Assembly: GCF_041915215.1 (NCBI RefSeq)
Contig: NZ_JAYSBV010000002.1
Origin: Zoogloea sp021286885
GTDB lineage: Bacteria; Pseudomonadota; Gammaproteobacteria; Burkholderiales; Rhodocyclaceae
Direction: 5' to 3' (one strand)
DNA length: 64,000 nucleotides
Positions 43,175 to 50,960 of the stretch are shown one piece after another. A program made the translations under genes and the position numbers. The number at the start of each line of letters is the position of its first letter. Within the stretch, counting starts at the first letter, position 1. The notes under the pieces were generated by a model, which had not been told where the DNA came from, searched no databases, and saw nothing but the letters and a program-made list of their open reading frames with translations.

Positions 43175-43648
43175 TCAGCGGGCTTTCAGCGCGGCATCCA
43201 GGCGCTCGCGCAGCTTGCGGTTCTCGGGGGCCGAAGCGGGCTTGGCCTTGAGGGCCGCCACTTCCTCGGCGGTGTAGGGCACAAAGCCCGCCGGCAGCAC
43301 GCTGGCGTTCAAGGCGCCCAGCACGTAGTTGGCCAACTGGGCGGCTTCGGCATCAGAAAGCTGGGCAAAACCCGGCATCGCACCGTTGAAGCGCCCAAGC
43401 GTGGTGTCGATGGGGCCGGAGATGCCCGCCCGCAGGATGCGCGGCACGTAGTCGCGCCCCTCCTCCAGGGCCAGGCGCTGGCCCACCGTGTCGGCCAGGG
43501 GCGGCGCATAGCCGGGCGCCCCCACCCCGCCGGGCTGGTGACAGATGGCGCAGTGCTTGTCGAACAGGGCCTGGCCTGGATCGGCCTGGGCCACGCCCGC
43601 CAGCAGGCCAAGGGCCCCCAGGGCCGCAGGAAAGAAACGTGCGGCCAT
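43175..43648 (-). CDS. Monohaem cytochrome c, likely electron acceptor of AADH
   Basis: A 157-aa class I cytochrome. A signal peptide (ending GVAQA) is followed by the haem site CAICH near residue 33-37 and a PPLADTVG segment. The sixth ligand Met is in NGAMPGFAQLSDAEAAQL, so this copy looks like a normal electron carrier. It starts two bases after the aauA stop, strongly suggesting that it takes electrons from the tryptophan tryptophylquinone enzyme. In Alcaligenes faecalis azurin does this job, but a monohaem cytochrome gene also lies in that cluster as I recall. No azurin or amicyanin gene is present here. Confidence 0.87.
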   Translation of the reverse strand: MAARFFPAALGALGLLAGVAQADPGQALFDKHCAICHQPGGVGAPGYAPPLADTVGQRLALEEGRDYVPRILRAGISGPIDTTLGRFNGAMPGFAQLSDAEAAQLANYVLGALNASVLPAGFVPYTAEEVAALKAKPASAPENRKLRERLDAALKAR

Positions 43649-43650
43649 GG

Positions 43651-44193
43651 TTAGGCGTTCCCTTCCGGCAGGCCGACGATGAGGGCGGTGGTGCAGTGGA
43701 ACACCGACGAGTCATTGGCCATGCACCAGTTCACGTCGTTGTGCAGGCCCAGCCGGTAGCCGGGGCGTTCGCCGTGGCTGGTGTTGCACATGCAGCGGCC
43801 ACAAGACGTCTTGCCGCAGCAGTCGTTGTAGCTGATGAGGTAATCCTTGCCGTCCACCGGGTTGCGGCAGGTGCCCACCCAGGCCACCTTGGAAGGCTCG
43901 GTGCCCGGCGGGCAGGTGGATACCGTGCCGCCGCAGCAGGAACACAGGTAGCCATCCTGGGCGCAGTAGCGCCAGTAGTCGCAGGCGGTGTCATCGGTGG
44001 CCTGCTTGCGCTTGCGGGCCTCGGCGGCGTGGGCCTGGCTGGTGCGGTCGAAGGGCAGGACAGGCAGCACGAAGGCGGAACCCACCATCAGCTTGCCGAT
44101 CCGGTTCAGGGCGCTGCGCCGAGAACTGCGCTGGGCCACGTTGCGGGTACTGCGCTCCGACCAGCGGTCGAGCCAGTTGCCAATCAATCCCAT
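43651..44193 (-). CDS. aauA: Aromatic amine dehydrogenase small (TTQ) subunit
   Basis: Carries the cofactor tryptophan tryptophylquinone and oxidises primary amines to aldehydes in the periplasm. The TTQ tryptophans are W105 (KVAWVGTC) and W156 (HNDVNWCMAN), and the catalytic base is D124 (ISYNDCCG). The spacings 51 and 19 equal those of the A. faecalis enzyme (W109, W160, D128, from memory). The Cys-rich body (LCSCCGGT, CCGKTSCGRCMC, FHCTT) supplies six disulfides. LCSCCGG and NWCMAN are features of the aromatic rather than the methylamine enzyme. The leader has a twin-arginine motif (SSRRSALNRIG), fitting Tat export. GGAG precedes the start. Confidence 0.92.
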   Translation of the reverse strand: MGLIGNWLDRWSERSTRNVAQRSSRRSALNRIGKLMVGSAFVLPVLPFDRTSQAHAAEARKRKQATDDTACDYWRYCAQDGYLCSCCGGTVSTCPPGTEPSKVAWVGTCRNPVDGKDYLISYNDCCGKTSCGRCMCNTSHGERPGYRLGLHNDVNWCMANDSSVFHCTTALIVGLPEGNA

Positions 44194-44224
44194 GATGTGT
44201 GCTCCTCTGTCAGGGGGTGGCCGT

Positions 44225-44815
44225 TCAGGCCTTTTGCTCGATGTAGTCCTGCACCGACGGGGCGCTCAGCTCCTTGGCGGTAAACAGGCTCTCCAGCTGT
44301 TCGCGGGAATTCACCAGGCCTTTGGAACGCACCACGCCGTGCTCGTCGATCAGCACCGCGTAGGGCAGCTTGGCGATCCGGTAGCTCATGCCCAGTTCCT
44401 GGGAGATCACGTAGGGAAAGGCGCCCAGGCCGGCTTTCTGGATGAAGGCCCGGTGTTCCGGCTCCTCGCCATCGGAGGCCAGCACCACGCGCATCCAGGC
44501 CGCTTCGGTCTGGCTGGCGCTCTTGATGATGGGCAGTAGCTTCTTGCACACCGGGCAGGTGGGCGAGACGAAGAACAGCAGGGTGCTGCGCGCCTGGGCG
44601 CCGCCCAGCTGGACTTCGGGGCCGGTGAGGGTGGGCAGGTTGAAGCGCGGGGCGTGCTCGCCGGGCTTGGGGCCGGTATCGAGCATCAGGGCGCCCATGG
44701 GCGCGATGCGCTCGAACAGGATGCCGATCTGGCGGGCCAGGGCGAGCAGACCCAGCACGAGGGCGAGCAGCACCACCCATTGGACGACGTTGGAGATGAT
44801 CAGGGCTTCGTTCAT
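44225..44815 (-). CDS. aauD: Amine dehydrogenase maturation protein, thioredoxin-like
   Basis: A 196-aa MauD-type protein: one N-terminal membrane anchor (about residues 8-28) and a periplasmic thioredoxin-like domain with the redox motif CPVC (FVSPTCPVCKKLLP). A conserved cis-Pro region, AKLPYAVLIDEHG, follows. It is needed to form or isomerise the disulfides of the small subunit. The ATG at 44815 overlaps the aauE stop by three or four bases, so the long upstream in-frame extension is not used. It ends 31 bases before aauA. Confidence 0.9.
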   Translation of the reverse strand: MNEALIISNVVQWVVLLALVLGLLALARQIGILFERIAPMGALMLDTGPKPGEHAPRFNLPTLTGPEVQLGGAQARSTLLFFVSPTCPVCKKLLPIIKSASQTEAAWMRVVLASDGEEPEHRAFIQKAGLGAFPYVISQELGMSYRIAKLPYAVLIDEHGVVRSKGLVNSREQLESLFTAKELSAPSVQDYIEQKA

Positions 44816-45378
44816 GCTTGGCTCCCGGAGTGGGCAAAGTGGGGTTGGTTGGCGAGAAGCTGGTTGGCGGCGGCGTAGAGGCCGGAGAGCGCCAGGGTCA
44901 GGGCGGCGACGCTGAGGTAGTCGATCCACACCAGATCGCGGGTGTTTTCCTGGAGGCCGGCGATGAGCACGGCGCCCATCAAGAGTCCATTGCGGGCCAC
45001 CAGGGCCCAGGACAGGCGCGGGTGACGATCCCCGCCGCAGCCGCATTCCAGGTCGGTGCGGCCGCGCAGCACGTTGAGGGCGATGCCGCCGGTGGCGAGG
45101 GCCAACACCGCCAGCGGCAGGGCCAGGGCGGGCCCGTCGGCCCAGCCCAGCAGCACGGCAGCACCGCCCACTTCCGCCAGGGGGTAGAGCAGCGCAAAGG
45201 CCGGCACCAGGGCGGCGGGCAGTAGCTCATACAGCTCCACCGTGGCGCGGAACACGCCCAGATCGGTGAGTTTCTGCCAGGCGGCAGTCAGCAGGATGAT
45301 GGCCACCGCCGCACCACAGCCACGCCCGAGCACCGGATCGGCCAGGGCCGCAAGGGAAGAGAACACGCCGGTATCCAT
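44812..45378 (-). CDS. aauE: Amine dehydrogenase maturation membrane protein MauE-type
   Basis: A 188-aa inner-membrane protein with four or five helices, related to DoxX/MauE. The paired cysteines in LECGCGG (around residue 110-115) are the family's redox centre, thought to pass electrons through the membrane to MauD/AauD. QKLTDLGVFRATVELYELLP near the N terminus is also characteristic. The ATG at 45378 overlaps the aauB stop; GTG at 45381 is an alternative. It is required for stable small subunit in methylotrophs with the mau cluster. Confidence 0.9.
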   Translation of the reverse strand: MDTGVFSSLAALADPVLGRGCGAAVAIILLTAAWQKLTDLGVFRATVELYELLPAALVPAFALLYPLAEVGGAAVLLGWADGPALALPLAVLALATGGIALNVLRGRTDLECGCGGDRHPRLSWALVARNGLLMGAVLIAGLQENTRDLVWIDYLSVAALTLALSGLYAAANQLLANQPHFAHSGSQA

Positions 45379-46529
45379 CACTGCAGCTCCAGCTGGATGG
45401 GGGTTTCGGCGATGGGCTGCATCGTGCGCAGGAAGCGCGGCTTGGCACCGGACACATCCACCTGGGTGATCTTGGCCTCTTCCACATTGAGGGCGTAGAG
45501 GCGCGGCTTGTCGCCCCGGCTCACCGCCAGCCCGCCCGCCCCATAGCCCGGAGAGCGGCTGACCCGCTGGTGGGTGTTGAGATCAAAAGCCCAGATTTCC
45601 TTGGCCGGGTCTTTGTGGGTACCCTCCTCGCCCTTGTCGTGCATGGTCACGAACAGGCGGCCACTGGGTTCGTGGGTGGCGAGCAGCTGGTAGCCGCCCG
45701 GGCGCCAGTGCTGCTTGCGGTCGGCGGCGTTCAGCAGCGACCAGGGCGCATCAAATTTGGCCTCTTCGCCAGAGAGGTCGGCCACATGCACCTGACCGTG
45801 GTAAGAGACGAACACATAGCGCCCCTGGTAGCGGTCGAAGTTGGTGAATACCGGGTCTTTGTCGGGATCGAAGAAGGGTGCGCTCTGGCGCCGACTCAGG
45901 ATCTGGCCGGCTGCATCCAGGGTCACGGTGAGCATGCTGCCGTTGCCGCACATGGCCGAGAACCGCCCGGCCACGCTGGGGGACGGATACACCGACCAGC
46001 AGCCCGGGGTCTGGACTTCGGCAATCACCTTGCGCGCCTTCAGATCCACCACCGTCACCGAAGTGGCCGGGGTGGCGTTCTGGACGAACAGGTAATGGCC
46101 GTCAAAGGAGGTCTGGGTCACGTTGCGGGCCGCCATGGCCTGGGCGTGGCGGGTCGGGATCACGATCTCGCCCTTCCAGCTGAGGGTCTGGGCGTCGTGG
46201 ATGTCCACCACGTCGGTGCGCTCCCCGTGATTGAGGCGGGCGTAATAGGTGGTGGCCACGTAGATTTCCTTGCGATCCGGGGCCAGGGCCACCGAGGCCG
46301 AGTAGCCGGTGGAAATCACCCCCAGGTAACGCTCCGTATCCCCATCCACGATATGCATGCGGCCATCAATCATGTGGGGAAAGGCCGGGTCCACCACATA
46401 GAGGCGCTGGGGGGTGGGCGGTGCCATTTCCACCACGCCGGTGCTATCCAGACCATCGGCCAGGGCGACGGTGGCGCCCATGCAGGCCAGTGCCAGCAGG
46501 CTCCTGCGGGCCCATGCAATTGAATTCAC
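45378..46529 (-). CDS. aauB: Aromatic amine dehydrogenase large subunit
   Basis: A 383-aa periplasmic subunit with a seven-bladed beta-propeller, forming the alpha2beta2 enzyme with AauA. The signal peptide ends at VALA. Blade-like repeats are visible, such as LYVVDPAFPHMIDGRMHIVDG, GYSASVALAPDRKEIYVATTYYARL (read in two parts) and PSGRLFVTMHDKGEEGTHKDP, the last matching the strongly conserved loop of MauB/AauB that faces the small subunit. The start is GTG at 46529 with AGGAG upstream. It heads the ten-gene operon and is divergent from the AraC-type regulator. Confidence 0.9.
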   Translation of the reverse strand: MNSIAWARRSLLALACMGATVALADGLDSTGVVEMAPPTPQRLYVVDPAFPHMIDGRMHIVDGDTERYLGVISTGYSASVALAPDRKEIYVATTYYARLNHGERTDVVDIHDAQTLSWKGEIVIPTRHAQAMAARNVTQTSFDGHYLFVQNATPATSVTVVDLKARKVIAEVQTPGCWSVYPSPSVAGRFSAMCGNGSMLTVTLDAAGQILSRRQSAPFFDPDKDPVFTNFDRYQGRYVFVSYHGQVHVADLSGEEAKFDAPWSLLNAADRKQHWRPGGYQLLATHEPSGRLFVTMHDKGEEGTHKDPAKEIWAFDLNTHQRVSRSPGYGAGGLAVSRGDKPRLYALNVEEAKITQVDVSGAKPRFLRTMQPIAETPIQLELQ

Positions 46530-46620
46530 GTTGCTCTCCTGATTCCGGGGTTAGGCTGTGTTAATTCCCGCAAAGGCGGGGCGACTGAAGCGCAATCAGC
46601 TTGAGCGGATTCTAGAAACT

Positions 46621-46649
46621 GGAAATGGAGAGCCGTTAGCCGGAAATGG
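46621..46649. promoter_or_regulatory. Direct repeats GGAAATGG with 21-base period
   Basis: Exact copies at 46621-46628 and 46642-46649, two helical turns apart, as expected for a site bound by two AraC-type domains on one face of DNA. They lie about 92 bases upstream of aauB. Confidence 0.55.
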
Positions 46650-46670
46650 CAAGAAGCGCACAAAAAACCA

Positions 46671-46685
46671 TGTCCACAATGGACA
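46671..46685. promoter_or_regulatory. Inverted repeat TGTCC-N5-GGACA
   Basis: A perfect five-base inverted repeat in the aauB/araC gap. A dimeric regulator could bind here; the identity of the binder is unknown. Confidence 0.45.
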
Positions 46686-46877
46686 CATTCGCGCTAGCAT
46701 CGCACCACAAAAGTGCAAAAGCACCCCCGAGGAGACAAACAAAATGTTGAAGAACAAGGCGTTGCTGCGCTGCCACAAGCAGTTTCCCGAACGGCCCGGA
46801 TATTGCTGGGAAATTGCAGTATTTGCAGATTCCTGCCGGCCCTGACCGGCCACCGCACGTTTTCCAGGCCGCTCATC

Positions 46878-47945
46878 ATGTTTCATTTATTTAGCAGCCA
46901 TGCTGCACCCCAACAGCCAGGACTTTCAGAGCCAAATCCCTATACGCTGCGCCACCACGAAACCCAGGATGCAGCAGAACAGGCCAACTATCTGCATGGC
47001 TGGTCTCAGCAATATGAACAGCTGACACCGGGCACATTTAAAGGTCAGGTGGATGAGGTGTGCTTCGCGGGCATTCAATTATTCGCCGAAAAGTCCAATC
47101 AAACCTTGCAAGAGTCCTGTTCCATCGAAGAAAACACCTTTGTTATCGGCGTTCCGGTTCAGCTCGACAATTACGGCTGGTGTGATGGTTGGCAGGTAGA
47201 TCTGGACACCCTGCTGATTCACAAGCCGGGCAGCGAGCTGCTGTTCCGCACCCCCAACCAGCTGGAGCTGCTGGCAGTGAGCGTCAGTCAAACCGATTTG
47301 CAGGAGCACGCCCGCACCGTAGAGCACCGGGAAATCAGCTCCACGCTGAACCGCCCCCTGGAACCTCTGCGCAACCCACATACAGCCCAAGCACTGCGAG
47401 ACTTTCTGGGCGCGGTCATGGGCAGCCTGAGCACCTCCCCTGCCATGCTGGCCCATGCGCCCCTGCGCAAGGGGCTCAAGGAGGGCATTTTAGGAACGGT
47501 GATATCCATAATTGGCAACGCCGAAAACCAGACCCTGGGCCCACGCACCTCTTTGGGGCGCCAGCAGGTCGTGTCAAACGCGATTGAATACATGCGCACC
47601 CGAATTGATGAACCCCTTTCCATCGGGGATTTGTGCAGCGCCCTGGGCGTTTCGCGCCGCACGCTGCAATATTGCTTTGAAGAAGTGCTGCAAATAAATC
47701 CTGTCAGCTATTTGAAAGCTTTGCGCCTGAATGGGGTACGCAAGGAATTGCGCCAGAGCACGCGCCCACGCGCCGCCATTCAGGATGTGGCCGCCCGCTG
47801 GGGTTTCTGGCATCTCTCCCGGTTTGCCCAGGAGTATCGACAGATGTTTGGAGAACTACCCTCCGAAACCCTGAAGGCCCAGGGCGTGCCCTCCCCCATG
47901 CCCTCCCCCATGCCCTCCCTTCAAGACCGAAGGCTGGAACACTGA
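46878..47945 (+). CDS. EutR-like AraC family regulator of the aau operon
   Basis: A 355-aa activator. The N-terminal half (about 20-220) resembles the sensor region of EutR, the ethanolamine-operon activator (FKGQVDEVCFAGIQLFAEKSNQ, then TFVIGVPVQ). The last 110 residues are the AraC double helix-turn-helix (LSIGDLCSALGVSRRTLQYCF and DVAARWGFWHLSRFAQEYRQMFG). The ATG at 46878 is preferred because upstream residues lack similarity to the family. It ends in a short PSPMPSPMPS repeat. Being divergent from aauB, it is likely to activate the operon in response to an amine. EutR similarity is an impression from motif pattern. Confidence 0.82.
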   Translation: MFHLFSSHAAPQQPGLSEPNPYTLRHHETQDAAEQANYLHGWSQQYEQLTPGTFKGQVDEVCFAGIQLFAEKSNQTLQESCSIEENTFVIGVPVQLDNYGWCDGWQVDLDTLLIHKPGSELLFRTPNQLELLAVSVSQTDLQEHARTVEHREISSTLNRPLEPLRNPHTAQALRDFLGAVMGSLSTSPAMLAHAPLRKGLKEGILGTVISIIGNAENQTLGPRTSLGRQQVVSNAIEYMRTRIDEPLSIGDLCSALGVSRRTLQYCFEEVLQINPVSYLKALRLNGVRKELRQSTRPRAAIQDVAARWGFWHLSRFAQEYRQMFGELPSETLKAQGVPSPMPSPMPSLQDRRLEH

Positions 47946-48004
47946 AGCCCCCGTGTGCAGGGTAGCCCCCACCCTCGCCACGCTACCGCCCCGCCCCCCA
48001 ACCG

Positions 48005-48036
48005 AGCCGAAGCGCCATGAGCCCTTCGGCTTTTTT
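48005..48036 (+). terminator. Rho-independent terminator after the AraC gene
   Basis: AGCCGAAG (48005-48012) pairs with CTTCGGCT (48024-48031), followed by six T. Confidence 0.8.
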
Positions 48037-48121
48037 GTTGTCCACTGCCCTGCAGGCCCTCGGCCCAGGTGCCGTTCTTGACCCAGATCAGCCGGCCTGC
48101 GTTTCATGTGGCGGTGCAGTA

Positions 48122-48150
48122 TTGCACAATGCGAGAAATGGTTTTATATT
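48122..48150 (+). promoter_or_regulatory. Probable promoter of aceE-aceF-lpdA
   Basis: A -35-like TTGCAC at 48122-48127 and a -10-like TATATT at 48145-48150 with a 17-base spacer. It leaves a leader of about 105 bases before aceE. I see no recognisable PdhR site. Confidence 0.45.
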
Positions 48151-48261
48151 CCGGAAAATTCCCGGGCCGTGATCCGGCCCATCAGCAGCAGCAGTGAAGC
48201 CCGGCTGTCCCACCCTCCGACAGCCATCCACAAACCGCAAGTCATGAGGAGACAAAAGACC

Positions 48262-50940
48262 ATGGCCGCGAACACCCAAAACGCCCTGGCTGCGGACATC
48301 GACGCCCAGGAAACCCAGGAATGGCTGGATGCACTGTCCAGCGTTGTTGGCCAGGAAGGCCCCGAGCGGGCGCATTTCCTGATCGAGAAGCTGATCGAAT
48401 CTGCCCGTGAAGAAGGCATCGATCTGCCCTACTCCGCCACCACCCAGTACATCAACACCATTCCGGCCGACCAGCAGCCCAAGTACCCGGGCGATGCGGA
48501 CATGGAGATCAAGCTCCACTCCTACATCCGCTGGAACGCCATGGCCATGGTGGTGCGTGCCAACAAGCACACCAACGTGGGTGGTCACATTGCTTCGTTT
48601 GCTTCTGCTGCTGCGCTGTACGACGTGGGCTTCTCCCACTTCTGGCACGCCCCGTCTGCCGACCACGACGGCGACCTGATTTTCTTCCAAGGCCACTCGG
48701 TGCCGGGCGTCTACTCCCGCGCCTACCTGCTGGGCCGTCTGTCCGATGAGCAGATGGACAGCTTCCGCCAGGAAACCGACGGCAAGGGCATCTCCTCCTA
48801 CCCGCACCCCTGGCTGATGCCGGACTTCTGGCAGTTCCCGACCGTGTCCATGGGCCTCGGCCCCCTGTGCGCGATTTACTCCGCCCGCTTCATGAAGTAT
48901 CTGGCCAGCCGTGGCCTGATCGACGCCGCCAAGGCCGAGAAGCGCAAGGTGTGGGCTTTCCTGGGCGACGGTGAAACCGACGAAGTCGAATCCCTGGGCG
49001 CCATCGGCATGGCCGGCCGCGAACAGCTGGACAACCTGATCTTCGTGATCAACTGCAACCTGCAGCGCCTGGATGGCCCGGTGCGCGGCAACGGCAAGAT
49101 CATTCAGGAACTGGAAGCCGAATTCCGTGGCGCCGGCTGGAACGTGATCAAGCTGATCTGGGGCACCCACTGGGACGCCCTGCTGCAGCGCGACAAGAAG
49201 GGCATTCTCAAGAAGCGCATGATGGAGTGCGTAGATGGCGAATATCAGACCTTCAAGGCCAAGAACGGCGCCTACGTGCGCGAGCATTTCTTCAACACCC
49301 CCGAACTGAAGGAACTCGTTGCCGACTGGACCGACGACGACATCTGGCAACTGAACCGTGGCGGCCACGATCTGTTCAAGATCTTCTCCGCCTACAAGGC
49401 CGCCACCGAGCACAAGGGCCAGCCGACCCTGATCCTCGCCAAGACCATCAAGGGCTTCGGCATGGGCCAGTCCGGTGAGGCGATGAACATCTCCCACCAG
49501 CAGAAGAAGCTCGACATCGAGTCGATCAAGCGCTTCCGCGACCGCTTCGGCCTGCCGGTGCCCGATGACCAGCTCGCCGAGCTGCCCTACCTGAAGTTCC
49601 CGAAAGACTCCGCCGAATACAAGTACCTGCGCGACCGTCGCATGGAACTGGGTGGCTTCCTGCCCAGCCGCCGCCGCAGCGCCGAAGCCCTGCCGGTGCC
49701 GGCCCTGGATAGCTTTGCCGCCCTGCTGAAGGCCTCCGGCGAAGGCCGTGAGCTGTCCACCACGATGGCCATCGTGCGCATCATGAACACCCTGCTCAAG
49801 GACAAGCAGATCGGCAAGAACGTGGTGCCCATCGTGCCGGACGAGTCCCGCACCTTCGGCATGGAAGGCATGTTCCGCCAGTACGGCATCTGGAACCAGC
49901 AAGGCCAGAACTACGTGCCCGAAGACCATGACCAGCTCATGTTCTACAAGGAAAGCGTGACCGGCCAGGTGCTGCAGGAAGGCATCAACGAAGCCGGCGC
50001 CATGGCCGACTGGATCGCCTCCGGCACCTCCTACAGCGTGCACGGCGTCCAGACCATCCCGTTCTACATCTTCTACTCCATGTTCGGCCTGCAACGGACC
50101 ATGGACCTGTGCTGGGCGGCTGCCGACCAGCGCACCCGTGGCTTCCTGATCGGGGGCACCGCTGGCCGTACCACCCTGAACGGTGAAGGCCTGCAGCACG
50201 AAGACGGTCACAGCCAGGTTCTGGCCCAGATGATCCCGAACTGCATCTCCTACGACCCGACCTTCCAATACGAAGTGGCGGTGATCGTGCAGGACGGCCT
50301 GCGCCGCATGTTTGCCGAGCAGGAAGATGTTTACTACTACATCACCGTGATGAACGAGAACTACGAGCACCCGGAAATGCCCGCCGGTGCCGAGTCCGAC
50401 ATCCTCAAGGGGATGTACGCCTTCCGTAAGGGTGGCGCAGGCGATGTGCGCGTCCAGCTGCTGGGCTCCGGCACCATCTTCAACGAAGTGATTGCCGCCG
50501 CCGACCTGCTCAAGAACGACTGGGGTGTCGAAGCCGACATCTGGGGTTGCCCGAGCTTCAACGAACTGGCCCGCGACGGTCAGGACGCTGCCCGCTGGAA
50601 CCTGCTGAACCCCCTCGAAGCCCCGCGCAAGTCCCACGTCGAGCAAAAGCTCGAAGGCGCTGTCGGCCCGGTGATCGCCGCCACCGACTACGTGAAGCTG
50701 TTTGCCGACCAGATCCGCCCCTTCGTGAAGGGCAGCTACATCACCCTGGGCACCGACGGCTTTGGCCGCTCCGACACCCGCGAAAAGCTGCGCAACTTCT
50801 TCGAAGTGGATCGCTACTGGGTCACCCTGGCCGCCCTCAAGGGCCTGGCCGACGAAGGCAAGATCGACCGCAGCAAGGTTGCCGCCGCCCTGGTCAAGTA
50901 CAACCTTGACCCGAAGAAGCCCAACCCGATGTCCGTCTGA
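48262..50940 (+). CDS. aceE: Pyruvate dehydrogenase E1 component (homodimeric)
   Basis: Thiamine-diphosphate-dependent decarboxylation of pyruvate and reductive acetylation of the lipoyl arm of E2. At 892 aa it is the single-chain AceE type. The ThDP motif GDGETDEVES, running to about NCNLQRLDGPVRGN, is clear (GDG...NCN). N-terminal E2-binding residues, GGHIASFASAAALYDVGF and the C-terminal FGRSDTREKLRNFFEVD block are as in the family. GAGGAG lies upstream of the ATG at 48262; the longer frame to 48106 is rejected since it would run back through the promoter. Confidence 0.97.
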   Translation: MAANTQNALAADIDAQETQEWLDALSSVVGQEGPERAHFLIEKLIESAREEGIDLPYSATTQYINTIPADQQPKYPGDADMEIKLHSYIRWNAMAMVVRANKHTNVGGHIASFASAAALYDVGFSHFWHAPSADHDGDLIFFQGHSVPGVYSRAYLLGRLSDEQMDSFRQETDGKGISSYPHPWLMPDFWQFPTVSMGLGPLCAIYSARFMKYLASRGLIDAAKAEKRKVWAFLGDGETDEVESLGAIGMAGREQLDNLIFVINCNLQRLDGPVRGNGKIIQELEAEFRGAGWNVIKLIWGTHWDALLQRDKKGILKKRMMECVDGEYQTFKAKNGAYVREHFFNTPELKELVADWTDDDIWQLNRGGHDLFKIFSAYKAATEHKGQPTLILAKTIKGFGMGQSGEAMNISHQQKKLDIESIKRFRDRFGLPVPDDQLAELPYLKFPKDSAEYKYLRDRRMELGGFLPSRRRSAEALPVPALDSFAALLKASGEGRELSTTMAIVRIMNTLLKDKQIGKNVVPIVPDESRTFGMEGMFRQYGIWNQQGQNYVPEDHDQLMFYKESVTGQVLQEGINEAGAMADWIASGTSYSVHGVQTIPFYIFYSMFGLQRTMDLCWAAADQRTRGFLIGGTAGRTTLNGEGLQHEDGHSQVLAQMIPNCISYDPTFQYEVAVIVQDGLRRMFAEQEDVYYYITVMNENYEHPEMPAGAESDILKGMYAFRKGGAGDVRVQLLGSGTIFNEVIAAADLLKNDWGVEADIWGCPSFNELARDGQDAARWNLLNPLEAPRKSHVEQKLEGAVGPVIAATDYVKLFADQIRPFVKGSYITLGTDGFGRSDTREKLRNFFEVDRYWVTLAALKGLADEGKIDRSKVAAALVKYNLDPKKPNPMSV

Positions 50941-50960
50941 GCCCCGAGGAGTCCAAGATC

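Larger units (their letters stand above)
46530..46877. other. Divergent control region of the aau operon and its AraC regulator
   Basis: About 350 bases. It contains a direct repeat of GGAAATGG at 46621 and 46642 and the inverted repeat TGTCC-ACAAT-GGACA at 46671-46685, both listed separately. The half nearer the regulator has open frames but no plausible gene. Confidence 0.5.

Noticed and set aside
43651..46529. Calling the cluster methylamine dehydrogenase (mau)
   Set aside because: No mauF, mauC or mauG, and the small-subunit motifs LCSCCGG, CCGKTSCGRC and NWCMAN fit the aromatic amine enzyme better.
48088..50646. A very long open frame on the minus strand opposite aceE (about 850 codons)
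   Set aside because: It is a mirror effect of strongly biased GC-rich codons. The product is rich in His, Gly and Val with no domain, and aceE on the other strand is certain.
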